A DNA stretch of 64,000 nt from Verrucomicrobiota bacterium. GTDB lineage: Bacteria > Verrucomicrobiota > Verrucomicrobiia > Limisphaerales > UBA9464. Both the position numbers and the translations under genes were made by a program. The DNA lies in contig CANGKZ010000014.1 in NCBI GenBank assembly GCA_947454705.1, positions 52,542 to 116,541 on the forward strand. Reading direction: 5' to 3'. The notes under the pieces are model-generated. The model searched no databases and had not been told where the DNA came from. It worked only from the letters and a program-made list of their open reading frames with translations. Numbering within the stretch: position 1 is the first letter of the stretch; the number at the start of each line of letters is the position of its first letter. This document shows, one piece after another, positions 39,182 through 47,932 of this stretch.

Positions 39182-40603
39182 ATGCTTTTCAACTCACTGA
39201 CGTTCGTCGTCTTCTTCACCCTGGTCACGGGGTTGTACTGGGCGATCCGTTCTTGGAACGCGCGGAAGAATCTCCTGCTGGCCGCGAGTTACGTGTTCTA
39301 CGGCGCCTGGAATCCGCCATTCGCGCTGCTCTTGTTCGCCACCACGGCGATGGATTTCGCCCTCGGAGCCCAGATCGCACGCGTGTCCGCTCCGGTTCCA
39401 CGCCGGATTTGGGTGACGCTGAGCGTACTGGTAAATCTGAGCATGCTCGGGTTCTTCAAGTACGGGAATTTCCTCCTGGAGAACTTCCAATGGCTCCTCG
39501 CACGCGCCGGGATCACGTATCAGCCGCCGCATCTCGATCTGTTTCTCCCGATCGGCATCTCCTTCTACACCTTCCATTCGCTTTCCTACACGCTCGACGT
39601 CTATCGCCGCACCTGCGAGCCCACCAAATCCCTCCGCGACTTCATGCTCGCGGTCTCCTTCTTCCCACAGCTCGTGGCGGGCCCGATCGTCCGTGCGGCC
39701 GATTTCCTGCCCCAGTGCAATCAGCCGCCCGTTCTTCGGAGGAATCAGTTTCAGTGGGGACTCTTCCTGATGACCCTCGGCCTGTTTCAAAAGGTGGTGC
39801 TCGCCGACACCTTTCTCGCCCCGGTCTCCGACAGCGTGTTCGGACATCCGGCCCCGGTGTTGACCCTCGATGCCTGGATCGGCGTCGTGGCATTTTCGGG
39901 CCAGATCTTTTTTGATTTCTCCGGCTACTCCACCTGCGCCATCGGAGCCGCGCTCTGCCTCGGGTTTCACCTCAAGGACAATTTCCTGTTTCCGTTCGCC
40001 TCGGTCGGCTTCTCGGATTTTTGGAAACGCTGGCACATCTCCCTGTCCACCTTCCTGCGGGACTACCTCTACATCCCGCTGGGTGGAAACCGCGTGGGAG
40101 CCGCACGCGCGGCCCTGAATCTGATTCTGGTGATGTTCATCGGCGGACTCTGGCACGGGGCGGCATGGACCTTTGTCGTGTGGGGCCTCCTGCACGGCGT
40201 CTTCCTCGTGGCGGAGCACTTTCTCCGATCCGCCACCAAGGGGGCCGCATGGAAGGAGCTCGTTCCCGTGGAGATCCTGTTGTGCGGAATCACCTATTTC
40301 TTCGTCTGCCTCGCTTGGGTCTTTTTCCGCGCTCCGAATTTCCAATCCGCCGGAATGCTCCTCGGTGCCATGGCCGGGCAGATTCCGGTGGGACAGGCGA
40401 TCCTCTCCGGACGCGAAATCCTCCTCGTAATTCTGATCACGGTCGCGCTCTGGGGAGCGCATTGGAAGCTTCGACACTCCTCGCTGGAAACAGCACTCAC
40501 CGCCACACCGTCCTGGGGCCTCGCCCTAGTGTGGACGCTCATGCTCGGCGCCATTCTTCTCACCCAAGGCAGTGGAAATGCATTCATCTACTTCCAATTC
40601 TGA
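39182..40603 (+). CDS. MBOAT family O-acyltransferase (AlgI-like)
   Basis: Polytopic membrane O-acyltransferase of 473 residues, about 11 helices, which transfers acyl groups to cell-surface polysaccharides. The start reads M-L-F-N-S-L-T-F, as in AlgI/PatA. The catalytic His lies in G-L-W-H-G-A-A-W-T-F-V-W, preceded by R-W-H-I-S-L-S-T-F-L-R-D-Y. Its last codons overlap the start of an SGNH-like gene, the usual partner that moves the acyl group across the membrane. No polysaccharide synthesis genes are in the window. Confidence 0.93.
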   Translation: MLFNSLTFVVFFTLVTGLYWAIRSWNARKNLLLAASYVFYGAWNPPFALLLFATTAMDFALGAQIARVSAPVPRRIWVTLSVLVNLSMLGFFKYGNFLLENFQWLLARAGITYQPPHLDLFLPIGISFYTFHSLSYTLDVYRRTCEPTKSLRDFMLAVSFFPQLVAGPIVRAADFLPQCNQPPVLRRNQFQWGLFLMTLGLFQKVVLADTFLAPVSDSVFGHPAPVLTLDAWIGVVAFSGQIFFDFSGYSTCAIGAALCLGFHLKDNFLFPFASVGFSDFWKRWHISLSTFLRDYLYIPLGGNRVGAARAALNLILVMFIGGLWHGAAWTFVVWGLLHGVFLVAEHFLRSATKGAAWKELVPVEILLCGITYFFVCLAWVFFRAPNFQSAGMLLGAMAGQIPVGQAILSGREILLVILITVALWGAHWKLRHSSLETALTATPSWGLALVWTLMLGAILLTQGSGNAFIYFQF

Positions 40604-41669
40604 GTTCCAACGGCCGATCCCGTCCCGGCCGTGGAATACCCTGCTTCTCCTGACCCTCGCACTGGCCGTCATCGGTCTGGTCGCCTGGGAGATTCGGGCA
40701 CGCACCTGGGGCTATGCGCCCGGCTTGAACGACACCTCGGACCTGTGGGCCGACCGCCGCGAAGCCGTGAAACCTGATTCGATCGTCCTCCTCGGCGATT
40801 CACGTCCGTTGTTCGATCTCGATCTCAACGCCCTGGAACAAGGGCTCGGTAAGCGCCCCGTCCAACTGTCTCTCGCCGGCACATGCGCGTATCCGATTCT
40901 CGACGAGCTATCGCGCGACGAATCCTTCCGCGGCACCGTGATTCTCGGGCTCATCCCGGCAATCTGGTTTGTTCCGCCCGCAGCCCCGCCATACCAGAAC
41001 GGCGTCAAAGCCTTGAAGCGGTATCAAACCCGAAACCTTTCCCAACGCGCCGGGCATCATCTTGGAATGCTTCTGGAGGAGAAGCTCGCCTTCATGAAGC
41101 AGGAGGACCTCGTGCTCCCGGAATTGGCACGCAAGATCCCGGTTCCCAACCGTGCGAATTCGTATCTGCCTCCGGAACTTCCTCCCTACTTCCAGACCAT
41201 CGACCGAGAACGCCGCACCCGGATGGCGGATCAGTGCGCCCGACCGGGACCGCTCCAGGACCGGGTCAAGACCGGCTGGATTCCGCTCTTCACGCCGCCA
41301 AAGTTTCCAGACTACACCCCGAAGGAAGTGCTGGAAGGCATTGGCAAACAGGTCGAAGCCCGCTTTGGCGACACGGTGGCTGCGGTGAATCGAATCCGGG
41401 CGCGAGGCGGGCGCGTGGTGTTCGTTCGATTCCCGGTCAGCGGCGAGCTCAGGGACCTGGAGGAAAAACTCACCCCCCGCGCCGGACCGTGGACCCGTCT
41501 CATGAAGGAAACCGGGGCCCCGAACATCTACTACTCGGATCACCCCGAATTGATCTTCGACTGCCCCGAGTGGTCCCACCTCTCAGGGCCCGATTCCGAA
41601 GAGTTCACCAAACGCCTCGTCCCGCATTTGAAACGCGCTCTCAACGCCGTCCCCGAACCCCGCGGCTGA
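40578..41669 (+). CDS. SGNH hydrolase-like membrane protein (acyl transfer partner)
   Basis: Protein of 363 residues with one N-terminal transmembrane helix (about 20-40) and a periplasmic part. V-L-L-G-D-S-R-P-L-F-D near residue 74 matches the G-D-S block of SGNH hydrolases, with the Ser as nucleophile. A late D-H block (Y-Y-S-D-H-P-E) near residue 315 supplies Asp and His. This pairing with an MBOAT gene is like AlgJ/AlgX or PatB. The ATG at 40578 follows a GTG at 40572; both overlap the MBOAT stop. Confidence 0.75.
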   Translation: MHSSTSNSEFQRPIPSRPWNTLLLLTLALAVIGLVAWEIRARTWGYAPGLNDTSDLWADRREAVKPDSIVLLGDSRPLFDLDLNALEQGLGKRPVQLSLAGTCAYPILDELSRDESFRGTVILGLIPAIWFVPPAAPPYQNGVKALKRYQTRNLSQRAGHHLGMLLEEKLAFMKQEDLVLPELARKIPVPNRANSYLPPELPPYFQTIDRERRTRMADQCARPGPLQDRVKTGWIPLFTPPKFPDYTPKEVLEGIGKQVEARFGDTVAAVNRIRARGGRVVFVRFPVSGELRDLEEKLTPRAGPWTRLMKETGAPNIYYSDHPELIFDCPEWSHLSGPDSEEFTKRLVPHLKRALNAVPEPRG

Positions 41670-41679
41670 TCGCGGAAGA

Positions 41680-41719
41680 GATTGAATCTGGAACGCTGGA
41701 GGGAGACACGGATTGGGAA
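41680..41719. repeat. GAATCTGGAA...GAGACACGGATT intergenic repeat unit
   Basis: Short form of the repeat seen fully at 44371, 47581 and 51865. The 117-bp gap holds nothing else of note. Confidence 0.65.
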
Positions 41720-41786
41720 TAATCCCGGCGCGCCCCTCTGCTCCCAATTTTCAATTTCTAATTCCGCTCCGGGCCTCGTCTCCCAA

Positions 41787-42956
41787 TCAGTGGTCCTTCA
41801 CAAACCGCACGCAAACCGGCTGACCCACCTTCAGCGTCTGACCGGTGGGCTTGAGGTCGCCCGATTTCGCATCGACTGAGAAAATCAGGATCGAGTCCGA
41901 GCCCTGGTTCTCCGCCCAGAGGTACTTGCCCGAGGGATCAAAATTGAAATTCCGCGGCGTACGTCCACCGGTGGACACGTTGGACAGCCGGGTCAAACCG
42001 CCGTGGCCGTCGTGACGAAACACGGCGATGGAGTCATGTCCACGATTCGACACGTACACGAACTTGCCGTTCGGATGCACCCGAACTTCGGCGGTCGAAT
42101 TCGCCCGCGCCTTCTCCGGCGCGAGGTCGGGCGGCAACGTGGAAACCGTGCCGATGCGCGTCAGCTCCGCATGCGCCTTGGTAAACCGGAAAGAACTCAC
42201 CGTGCTCAGCATTTCGCCGTTTACGAACGCAAACTGATGATCCGTGCTGAACGCCAGATGCCGCGGACCGCTGCCCGGCGGCAGACGGACACTCGATGCC
42301 GGATGCTCCGTCAACTTCGCCGTGGAGGGCTGGAGCGCATACGACAGCACCTGGTCCATGCCGAGGTCACAAACGAGCGCGTAATGATTGTCCGGCGACA
42401 GATTCACCGAGTGCGCATGCGGCTCCTTCTGTCGCGCCTGGTCCACACTGGACCCGCGATGCTGGATGAAACTCACGTGCTCGCCGATCGAGCCGTCCGC
42501 ATGAATCGGAAAGGACACCACGCTGCCGCCCCCGTAATTTACGGCCACCAGCGCCTTGCCGGTGGCATCGACATTCAAATGGCAGGGTCCGCCGCCGACC
42601 GTTGATTGCTGGCCGAGTTCCACGAGTTTCCCGGTGGCCTTGTCGATCCGATACGCCGTCACGTATCCGCCCGGCTTGCCCTGCCAGGTGTCGGTTTCAT
42701 TGGCGGCGTAGAGATGCTTTCCGTCGGGATGGATCGCGAGGAAGGTCGGATTGCTGGTCTTGGCCACGAGCCCGATCGGCGTCGCCACCCCGGTGCTGCT
42801 GTCGAACCGCCACGCATGAATGCCCGCGCTGTTCGGCCCCGTGTAGGTACCGACGTAGGCCAGATAAGTTTCGGCGAGGGCGGTGGAAGAAGTCATGGAA
42901 AGGGCGGCAAGAGACCCGGCGACAACGGTCGCCTGAAGAGTGGAACGGGGCGTCAT
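41787..42956 (-). CDS. Secreted lactonase family beta-propeller protein (6-phosphogluconolactonase type)
   Basis: Seven-bladed propeller of the lactonase (Pgl/YkgB-like) family, 389 residues. The ATG at 42956 gives a signal peptide ending S-S-T-A-L-A; the longer frame to 43073 is rejected. Family motifs: Y-V-G-T-Y-T near the mature N-terminus, L-A-I-H-P-D-G-K-H-L-Y-A-A-N-E, H-A-H-S-V-N-L-S-P-D-N and P-R-N-F-N-F-D-P-S-G-K-Y-L. The export signal is odd for pentose-phosphate metabolism, so an extracellular lactone or sugar is more likely. Divergent from the ClC gene across 137 bp. Confidence 0.88.
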   Translation of the reverse strand: MTPRSTLQATVVAGSLAALSMTSSTALAETYLAYVGTYTGPNSAGIHAWRFDSSTGVATPIGLVAKTSNPTFLAIHPDGKHLYAANETDTWQGKPGGYVTAYRIDKATGKLVELGQQSTVGGGPCHLNVDATGKALVAVNYGGGSVVSFPIHADGSIGEHVSFIQHRGSSVDQARQKEPHAHSVNLSPDNHYALVCDLGMDQVLSYALQPSTAKLTEHPASSVRLPPGSGPRHLAFSTDHQFAFVNGEMLSTVSSFRFTKAHAELTRIGTVSTLPPDLAPEKARANSTAEVRVHPNGKFVYVSNRGHDSIAVFRHDGHGGLTRLSNVSTGGRTPRNFNFDPSGKYLWAENQGSDSILIFSVDAKSGDLKPTGQTLKVGQPVCVRFVKDH

Positions 42957-43093
42957 GCGCGCCAGCAAACACCGAGGCCCGCGCGCGTTGAAGAAAAATC
43001 CCTGCGGTTGAATCGGGATTGAGGCTTGCCCACCCCGGGCCGATTCCATGAACTCGGCCGTCAATCGCTGCATGCGGCGATTGCCATCGCCCC

Positions 43094-44368
43094 ATGAAAC
43101 GCGTGTTCAACGGTCGGGAATTCCTCGAGGTCCTGCGGCATCTGCTGCACTGGACGCTCTGGGCCGCGCCCGTGGGCGTTCTCTCTGGTTCCGCATCAGC
43201 CCTGTTTCTCTGGCTGCTGGATCGCGTGACCGAGACCCAATGGAGCCACCCCTGGCTTCTGTACCTCCTGCCGGTCGGCGGTCTCGCCGTGGGGCTGCTG
43301 TACCACTGGATCGGCCGCGATGCCGCCGCGGGGAACAACCTGATCCTGGATCAAATCCACACCCCGGGCGGAGGCGTCCCGCGTCGCATGGCCCCGATGG
43401 TCCTGCTTGGAACACTGGTCACTCACCTCTTTGGCGGATCGGCAGGACGCGAAGGCACCGCCGTTCAAATGGGCGGCAGCCTCGCGAGCACGCTCGGTCG
43501 TTTGTTCAAGGTCCCGCCCGCCACCCACCGGATGCTCCTGCTCTGCGGCGTGGCGGCCGGGTTTGGTTCCGTTTTTGGTACACCCCTCACCGGCGCGATC
43601 TTTGCCCTGGAGGTCCTGGTGGTGGGCCGCATCGATCACACCGCCCTGGTCCCGGTGCTGATCGCGTCCGTGGTGGGCGATGCCACGTGTTCCGCCTGGG
43701 GCATTCACCACACGGCGTATCAAATTGGATCAGGCGCCAACGTCCACGGTCTCGCTGCCTGGGACACGCTTCTCATTTTGAAGGTGGCCCTCGCCGGCAT
43801 TGGTTTTGGCCTGGCAGGACGCGGCTTCGCCGGGCTCGCGCACGCGTTGCAGGAGTTTTGGAAGCGCTGGATTCCCTACGCTCCGCTGCGTCCCGTGGCC
43901 GGCGGTGCCGTGGTGATTGCGATGGTCTGGATGGTGGGCACGCGCGACTACCTCGGCCTCGGCGTGAAGGGGCCGTCGGCCGATTCCATCTCGATCGTAA
44001 ACGCATTCCATGGCGGCGGCGTCACCTCGTGGAGCTGGGCTTGGAAGTTGGTGTTCACGGCGGTCACGGTGAGCAGCGGATTCAAGGGAGGCGAAGTCAC
44101 CCCGTTGTTCTTCATCGGTGCCGCGCTGGGCAACACGCTTGGGATTCTGATGGGTGCCCCGGTGGACCTCTTTGCGGCGCTCGGTTTTCTCGCTGTGTTT
44201 GCGGGAGCGACCAACACCCCGCTCGCCTGCACGGTGATGGGACTCGAGCTCTTCGGTGCGCACCATTCGGTCGCCTTCGCCGTCGCATGTTTCCTCGCCT
44301 ATGCCTTCAGCGGCCCCTCGGGCATCTACACCGCCCAACGCCCCGGCCCCGGAAAAACAGCCGGGTAA
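43094..44368 (+). CDS. ClC-family chloride/fluoride transport protein
   Basis: Polytopic ClC protein of 424 residues. The gating Glu is in S-A-G-R-E-G-T-A-V-Q-M near residues 116-126. The canonical G-S-G-I-P loop is replaced by A-A-G-N-N-L-I, and G-F-K-G-G-E-V-T-P-L-F-F-I-G-A forms the other selectivity region. The G-R-E-G-T variant occurs in fluoride/proton antiporters, so fluoride export is possible. No fluoride riboswitch was recognised upstream. The C-terminal CBS domains of many ClCs are absent. Confidence 0.85.
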   Translation: MKRVFNGREFLEVLRHLLHWTLWAAPVGVLSGSASALFLWLLDRVTETQWSHPWLLYLLPVGGLAVGLLYHWIGRDAAAGNNLILDQIHTPGGGVPRRMAPMVLLGTLVTHLFGGSAGREGTAVQMGGSLASTLGRLFKVPPATHRMLLLCGVAAGFGSVFGTPLTGAIFALEVLVVGRIDHTALVPVLIASVVGDATCSAWGIHHTAYQIGSGANVHGLAAWDTLLILKVALAGIGFGLAGRGFAGLAHALQEFWKRWIPYAPLRPVAGGAVVIAMVWMVGTRDYLGLGVKGPSADSISIVNAFHGGGVTSWSWAWKLVFTAVTVSSGFKGGEVTPLFFIGAALGNTLGILMGAPVDLFAALGFLAVFAGATNTPLACTVMGLELFGAHHSVAFAVACFLAYAFSGPSGIYTAQRPGPGKTAG

Positions 44369-44370
44369 AA

Positions 44371-44640
44371 ATCTGGAAAGCAGGAAAGCAGGAGGGAGAC
44401 ACGGATTTCACCGATTCCCACGGATTGGAGACTTTTGCCTTGGCCGCGCCTGTCTTCGTAGCCGCCGCCGGGAGTAGGCGGATCACCCAACCCTTCGAAG
44501 TTTCCCGACCCTCAATTGGGGTTGCCCACCAAAAGCCTGCGCCGCCCCAAATTTTGAATTTTTCCTTTTTAATTTCGCCTTGGCTCCGCTCCTCCGCAGT
44601 TCCTTTCCTGTTTTCCTGAGTTCCAAATTCAATCCTTCCG
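44371..44640. repeat. Modular intergenic repeat array between ClC and DUF1800 genes
   Basis: The array begins with the GGAAAGCAGGAAAGC unit and GACACGGATTTCACC (44371-44430). It continues with TCTTCGTAGCCGCCGCCGGGAG and TTGGGGTTGCCCACC (44452-44540), and ends with an AT-rich AATTTTGAATTTTTCC unit and GAGTTCCAAATTC. The same modules recur in other order at 47581, 51812-52220 and 52440-52655. No gene. Confidence 0.8.
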
Positions 44641-44706
44641 ACTCCGCTCCCCCGTTGTACCATTTTTGACGAAACTTGATCGCGCGTCGCGCGTCTGAGA
44701 GTCCGT

Positions 44707-46209
44707 ATGCTCGCTCCGATTTCCTCTTCCCGATGGGGATTCTCCGCCGCTGCGCATTTGCTCAACCGCGCCGGGTTTGGGGGAACCCCCGCCGAGATTG
44801 ATTCCCTTGCACGGCTCAGCGCATCGGAGGCGGTCGACCGCATTCTCACGCCCCCGCCGAAGGAAGACCCCGATCCCCTGCCCCCGCCCGATTGGGCGCG
44901 GCCAGATCCCGACCGACCGCAGAAGCTCAAGGAATTCCGCGAGGCCACTCCCGAGGTCCGACGCGAACTCACCAAGGCGCGTCAAAAACTGGAACGCGCC
45001 CAAATCCTCGAACTGCAGTCGTGGTGGATCCGACGCATGACGCAGGGAAACCCGGCCCACGCGCATCGGGAGAAACTCACCCTGTTCTGGCACGGCCACT
45101 TCGCCACCTCGTTTCAAAAGGTGCGCGATGCCTACCTGATGTGGCGTCAGAACGATCTCTTCCGACGCCTCGGCGGTGGCGACTGGACCACGCTCCTCGG
45201 CGAAGTCACCCGGGATCCGGCCATGCTCATCTGGCTCGATCAGGCCCAGAGCAAGCCCGAGCATCCGAACGAGAACTTCGCCCGCGAACTCATGGAGCTG
45301 TTCACCCTCGGCGAGGGGAATTACTCCGAGTCCGATGTCCTGGCCGCAGCCCGGGCCCTGACCGGACTCACCCTCGACCGTCTCAAACAGGAGCCCGTGT
45401 ATCGTGCCCGGCTTCACGACAACAGTCCCACCACCCTGTTCGGCGATACGGGCAGACACGGCGTGGACGATGTTCTGCGCCTCATCGTCGCGCGTCCCCA
45501 AGCTTCGATGTTCATCACCGCACGGCTCTGGAAATTCTTCGCAGGCACCGAGCCCTCCCCGGAACTTGCATCCGAACTCGCCGCGGAATTCGAGCGCTGC
45601 GGACGCGCGTTCACTCCGTTCCTGCGAACGCTGTTTCTCTCCGAAGCTTTTCACGCTCCCGACGTGGTCCGTCACCAAATCAAGAGTCCGGTGCAATTGC
45701 TGGTCATGGCCTGTCGACAACTCGAGCGCGAACTCCCGCCCGCGCCGGCGACCTTCACCGTCCTGCGCATGCTCGGGCAGGAGTTGTTCAACCCGCCCAA
45801 CGTGAAGGGCTGGGAAGGCGGCGTGGCGTGGATCAACACCAACACGCTGCTCACGCGACACAATCTCGCCCTCTTCCTGACCACCGGGGAGAACCCCCTG
45901 CCCGTCCTCGCGCGAAACGGCAATGCCAAGGCCGCGGCCAAGACCCAGCCCCAGGCTCGTGCCGCACGAATGCAGCGCCGCACTTCCACCACCCCGGTGA
46001 ATCCCCAGCGCCTGTTCGCGGAGTCCGAGTTTCAATCGGCCGACACTCTCCTCAACGCCGCAGAGCGACGCCTGCTGAACTCCCCGTTCAACCCGCGCGA
46101 CCGCGCCGCGTTGAAGTCCCATCTCAAGTCCGACGATCTGCGCGACACCGCATCGCTGTTGGAACTGCTGCGCCTCGCCCTTTGCACCGCCGAATACCAG
46201 CTCGCCTGA
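44707..46209 (+). CDS. DUF1800 domain protein
   Basis: Member of the DUF1800 family, 500 residues, always found beside DUF1501 proteins in this phylum. The start has A-A-H-L-L-N-R-A-G-F-G-G-T-P. The core has F-W-H-G-H-F-A-T-S near residue 121, R-D-P-A-M-L-I-W-L-D and E-N-F-A-R-E-L-M-E-L-F-T-L-G. The C-terminal part carries P-N-V-K-G-W-E-G-G. Role unknown; envelope location suggested by its Tat-signal partner. It is 22 bp upstream of the DUF1501 gene. A signal peptide is not obvious. Confidence 0.92.
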   Translation: MLAPISSSRWGFSAAAHLLNRAGFGGTPAEIDSLARLSASEAVDRILTPPPKEDPDPLPPPDWARPDPDRPQKLKEFREATPEVRRELTKARQKLERAQILELQSWWIRRMTQGNPAHAHREKLTLFWHGHFATSFQKVRDAYLMWRQNDLFRRLGGGDWTTLLGEVTRDPAMLIWLDQAQSKPEHPNENFARELMELFTLGEGNYSESDVLAAARALTGLTLDRLKQEPVYRARLHDNSPTTLFGDTGRHGVDDVLRLIVARPQASMFITARLWKFFAGTEPSPELASELAAEFERCGRAFTPFLRTLFLSEAFHAPDVVRHQIKSPVQLLVMACRQLERELPPAPATFTVLRMLGQELFNPPNVKGWEGGVAWINTNTLLTRHNLALFLTTGENPLPVLARNGNAKAAAKTQPQARAARMQRRTSTTPVNPQRLFAESEFQSADTLLNAAERRLLNSPFNPRDRAALKSHLKSDDLRDTASLLELLRLALCTAEYQLA

Positions 46210-46231
46210 ACCCCTTTCTTTTTTTCGCGTC

Positions 46232-47578
46232 ATGAACTCCCAGCAGTCCCGTCGCCGATTCCTCCAGACCACCACCGCGGGCGGTGTCCTGAGCGCCACG
46301 CTGCCGTCCTTTCTCGCCGCCACTCTTCAGCAGCTCCAGGCGGACACCGAGGGACGCGCCGTGCAAGCCACCGCCGGACACGATGCCCCAATTCTGGTCG
46401 TCCTGCAGCTCGCCGGAGGGAACGATGGATTGAACACGGTGGTGCCGTTTGCCAATGACCACTACCGCAAGGCGCGTCCGAAGCTGGGGCTGGACTCCGA
46501 CAAGGTGCTCAAGCTTTCCGATGAACTCGGACTGCATCCCGCCCTGACCGGATTCAAATCGCTCTACGACGCCGGGCAACTCGCGGTGCTGCAGGGCGTG
46601 GGGTACCCGAACCCGAACCGTTCGCATTTTCGCAGCACCGACATCTGGATGACCGCCTCGGACAGCGACCGTTTTTCCAATCGCGGATGGATCGGACGCT
46701 ACTTCGACCACGCCTGCGCCGGTGCGGATCCCACGGTGGGAATCGCCATCGGCCGCCAATCCCCGCTGGCCTTCAGCGCGCAACACCCGACCGGCATTGC
46801 CCTCGAAAATCCCGATGCCTATCACGCCGCGGCCGACGAACTGGAGGAGTCAGACTCCATGGCCATGATGTCGTCCGGAAAGGGCAAGCCGGGTCGCAAA
46901 CCCGGGGTCAGCGAAGGCCCCGCGGGAATCGGGAACCCTTCGGGCACGGGCGGCAGCGTGGAACAACTCTCCGGCGGACGCGTCGAATCGGGCAACGTCC
47001 TCGATTTTCTCGAACGCACGGCGCACGACGCCCGATCGAGCTCGGAACAAATCCGATCGGTTTCAGCACGAGTGAAAAACCTCGCCGAGTATCCGGCGGG
47101 GAAACTCGCCAACGATCTGAAACTCGTCTCGCGGCTGATCGCGGGGGGATTGAACACGCGGGTGTACTACGTCAGCCAGGGAGGCTTCGACACCCACCAG
47201 GGCCAGGCCGGGACGCATCCGCGACTGCTCACCGAGCTCGGTGAATCCATGAAGGCGTTTCTGGCCGACCTCAAGGCGCTGGGGCAGCTCGACCGGGTGG
47301 TGGTGCTGACCTTCAGCGAATTCGGCCGCCGCGTCTCGGAGAACGCCAGCGGCGGCACGGACCACGGTGCGGCGGCCCCGCTGTTCCTCTGCGGGGGACG
47401 CGTCAAACCAGGCGTGGTGGGCCGTCACCCCTCGCTCGCCCCCGGCGACCTGATCAACGGCGACATCGCCTTCCACACCGATTTCCGTTCCGTGTACGCC
47501 ACCCTGCTCGAACGCTGGTTGAAGACCGAAAGCGCACCAATCTTGGGCCGCTCCTTCCCGCCGATGGAATTCATCTGA
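46232..47578 (+). CDS. DUF1501 domain protein with Tat signal
   Basis: Exported protein of 448 residues. Start: S-R-R-R-F-L-Q-T-T, a twin-arginine signal, with cleavage near L-A-A. The core begins L-V-V-L-Q-L-A-G-G-N-D-G-L-N-T, the sulfatase-like DUF1501 opening, and later shows G-G-F-D-T-H and F-S-E-F-G-R-R-V. A flexible Gly/Ser/Pro-rich segment lies near residues 205-245. Partner of the DUF1800 gene; both form one operon. Function not known. Confidence 0.93.
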   Translation: MNSQQSRRRFLQTTTAGGVLSATLPSFLAATLQQLQADTEGRAVQATAGHDAPILVVLQLAGGNDGLNTVVPFANDHYRKARPKLGLDSDKVLKLSDELGLHPALTGFKSLYDAGQLAVLQGVGYPNPNRSHFRSTDIWMTASDSDRFSNRGWIGRYFDHACAGADPTVGIAIGRQSPLAFSAQHPTGIALENPDAYHAAADELEESDSMAMMSSGKGKPGRKPGVSEGPAGIGNPSGTGGSVEQLSGGRVESGNVLDFLERTAHDARSSSEQIRSVSARVKNLAEYPAGKLANDLKLVSRLIAGGLNTRVYYVSQGGFDTHQGQAGTHPRLLTELGESMKAFLADLKALGQLDRVVVLTFSEFGRRVSENASGGTDHGAAAPLFLCGGRVKPGVVGRHPSLAPGDLINGDIAFHTDFRSVYATLLERWLKTESAPILGRSFPPMEFI

Positions 47579-47580
47579 CC

Positions 47581-47931
47581 GAAGACAGAACGAGACACGG
47601 ATTTCACGGATCCCCACGGATTGAGGAAATTGAATCTGGAAAGCATGAAAGCAGGAGCGGCAAGGAAGCCCCCAGCGGGGGCGAAAGCTTATAGCCCAGG
47701 GCACCGCCCTGGGTCCTTCCCACAAACAACGCCCCAACCCCGTAGGGGTGACAGAACTCACCCGAGCCAAAAAGCAGACACGGATTTCACGGATCCACAC
47801 GGATTGAAGAGCCCGCATCGACTTTGGACTTAGGACATTGGACTTCCTCTTCCGTTTTCCCGCGTTCACGCGGCTCCGCCCTCTTCCCCAATTTTTAATT
47901 TTTCCTTTTTAATTTTTAATTCCCCCCTCGG
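47581..47931. repeat. Modular intergenic repeat array between DUF1501 and subtilase genes
   Basis: Order of modules: GACACGGATTTCACGG (47593-47622), GAATCTGGAAAGCATG (47632), a REP-like CCCAGCGGGGGCG block with CAGGGCACCGCCCTGGG hairpin (47666-47756), a second GACACGGATTTCACGG copy (47779), a decayed GGACTTT array (47822-47848), then an AT-rich AATTTTTAATTTTTCC stretch (47889-47931). No gene. Confidence 0.85.
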
Positions 47932-47932
47932 T

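Noticed and set aside
42957..43093. Fluoride riboswitch before the ClC gene
   Set aside because: The conserved core segments of the crcB motif were not found in the 137-bp gap.
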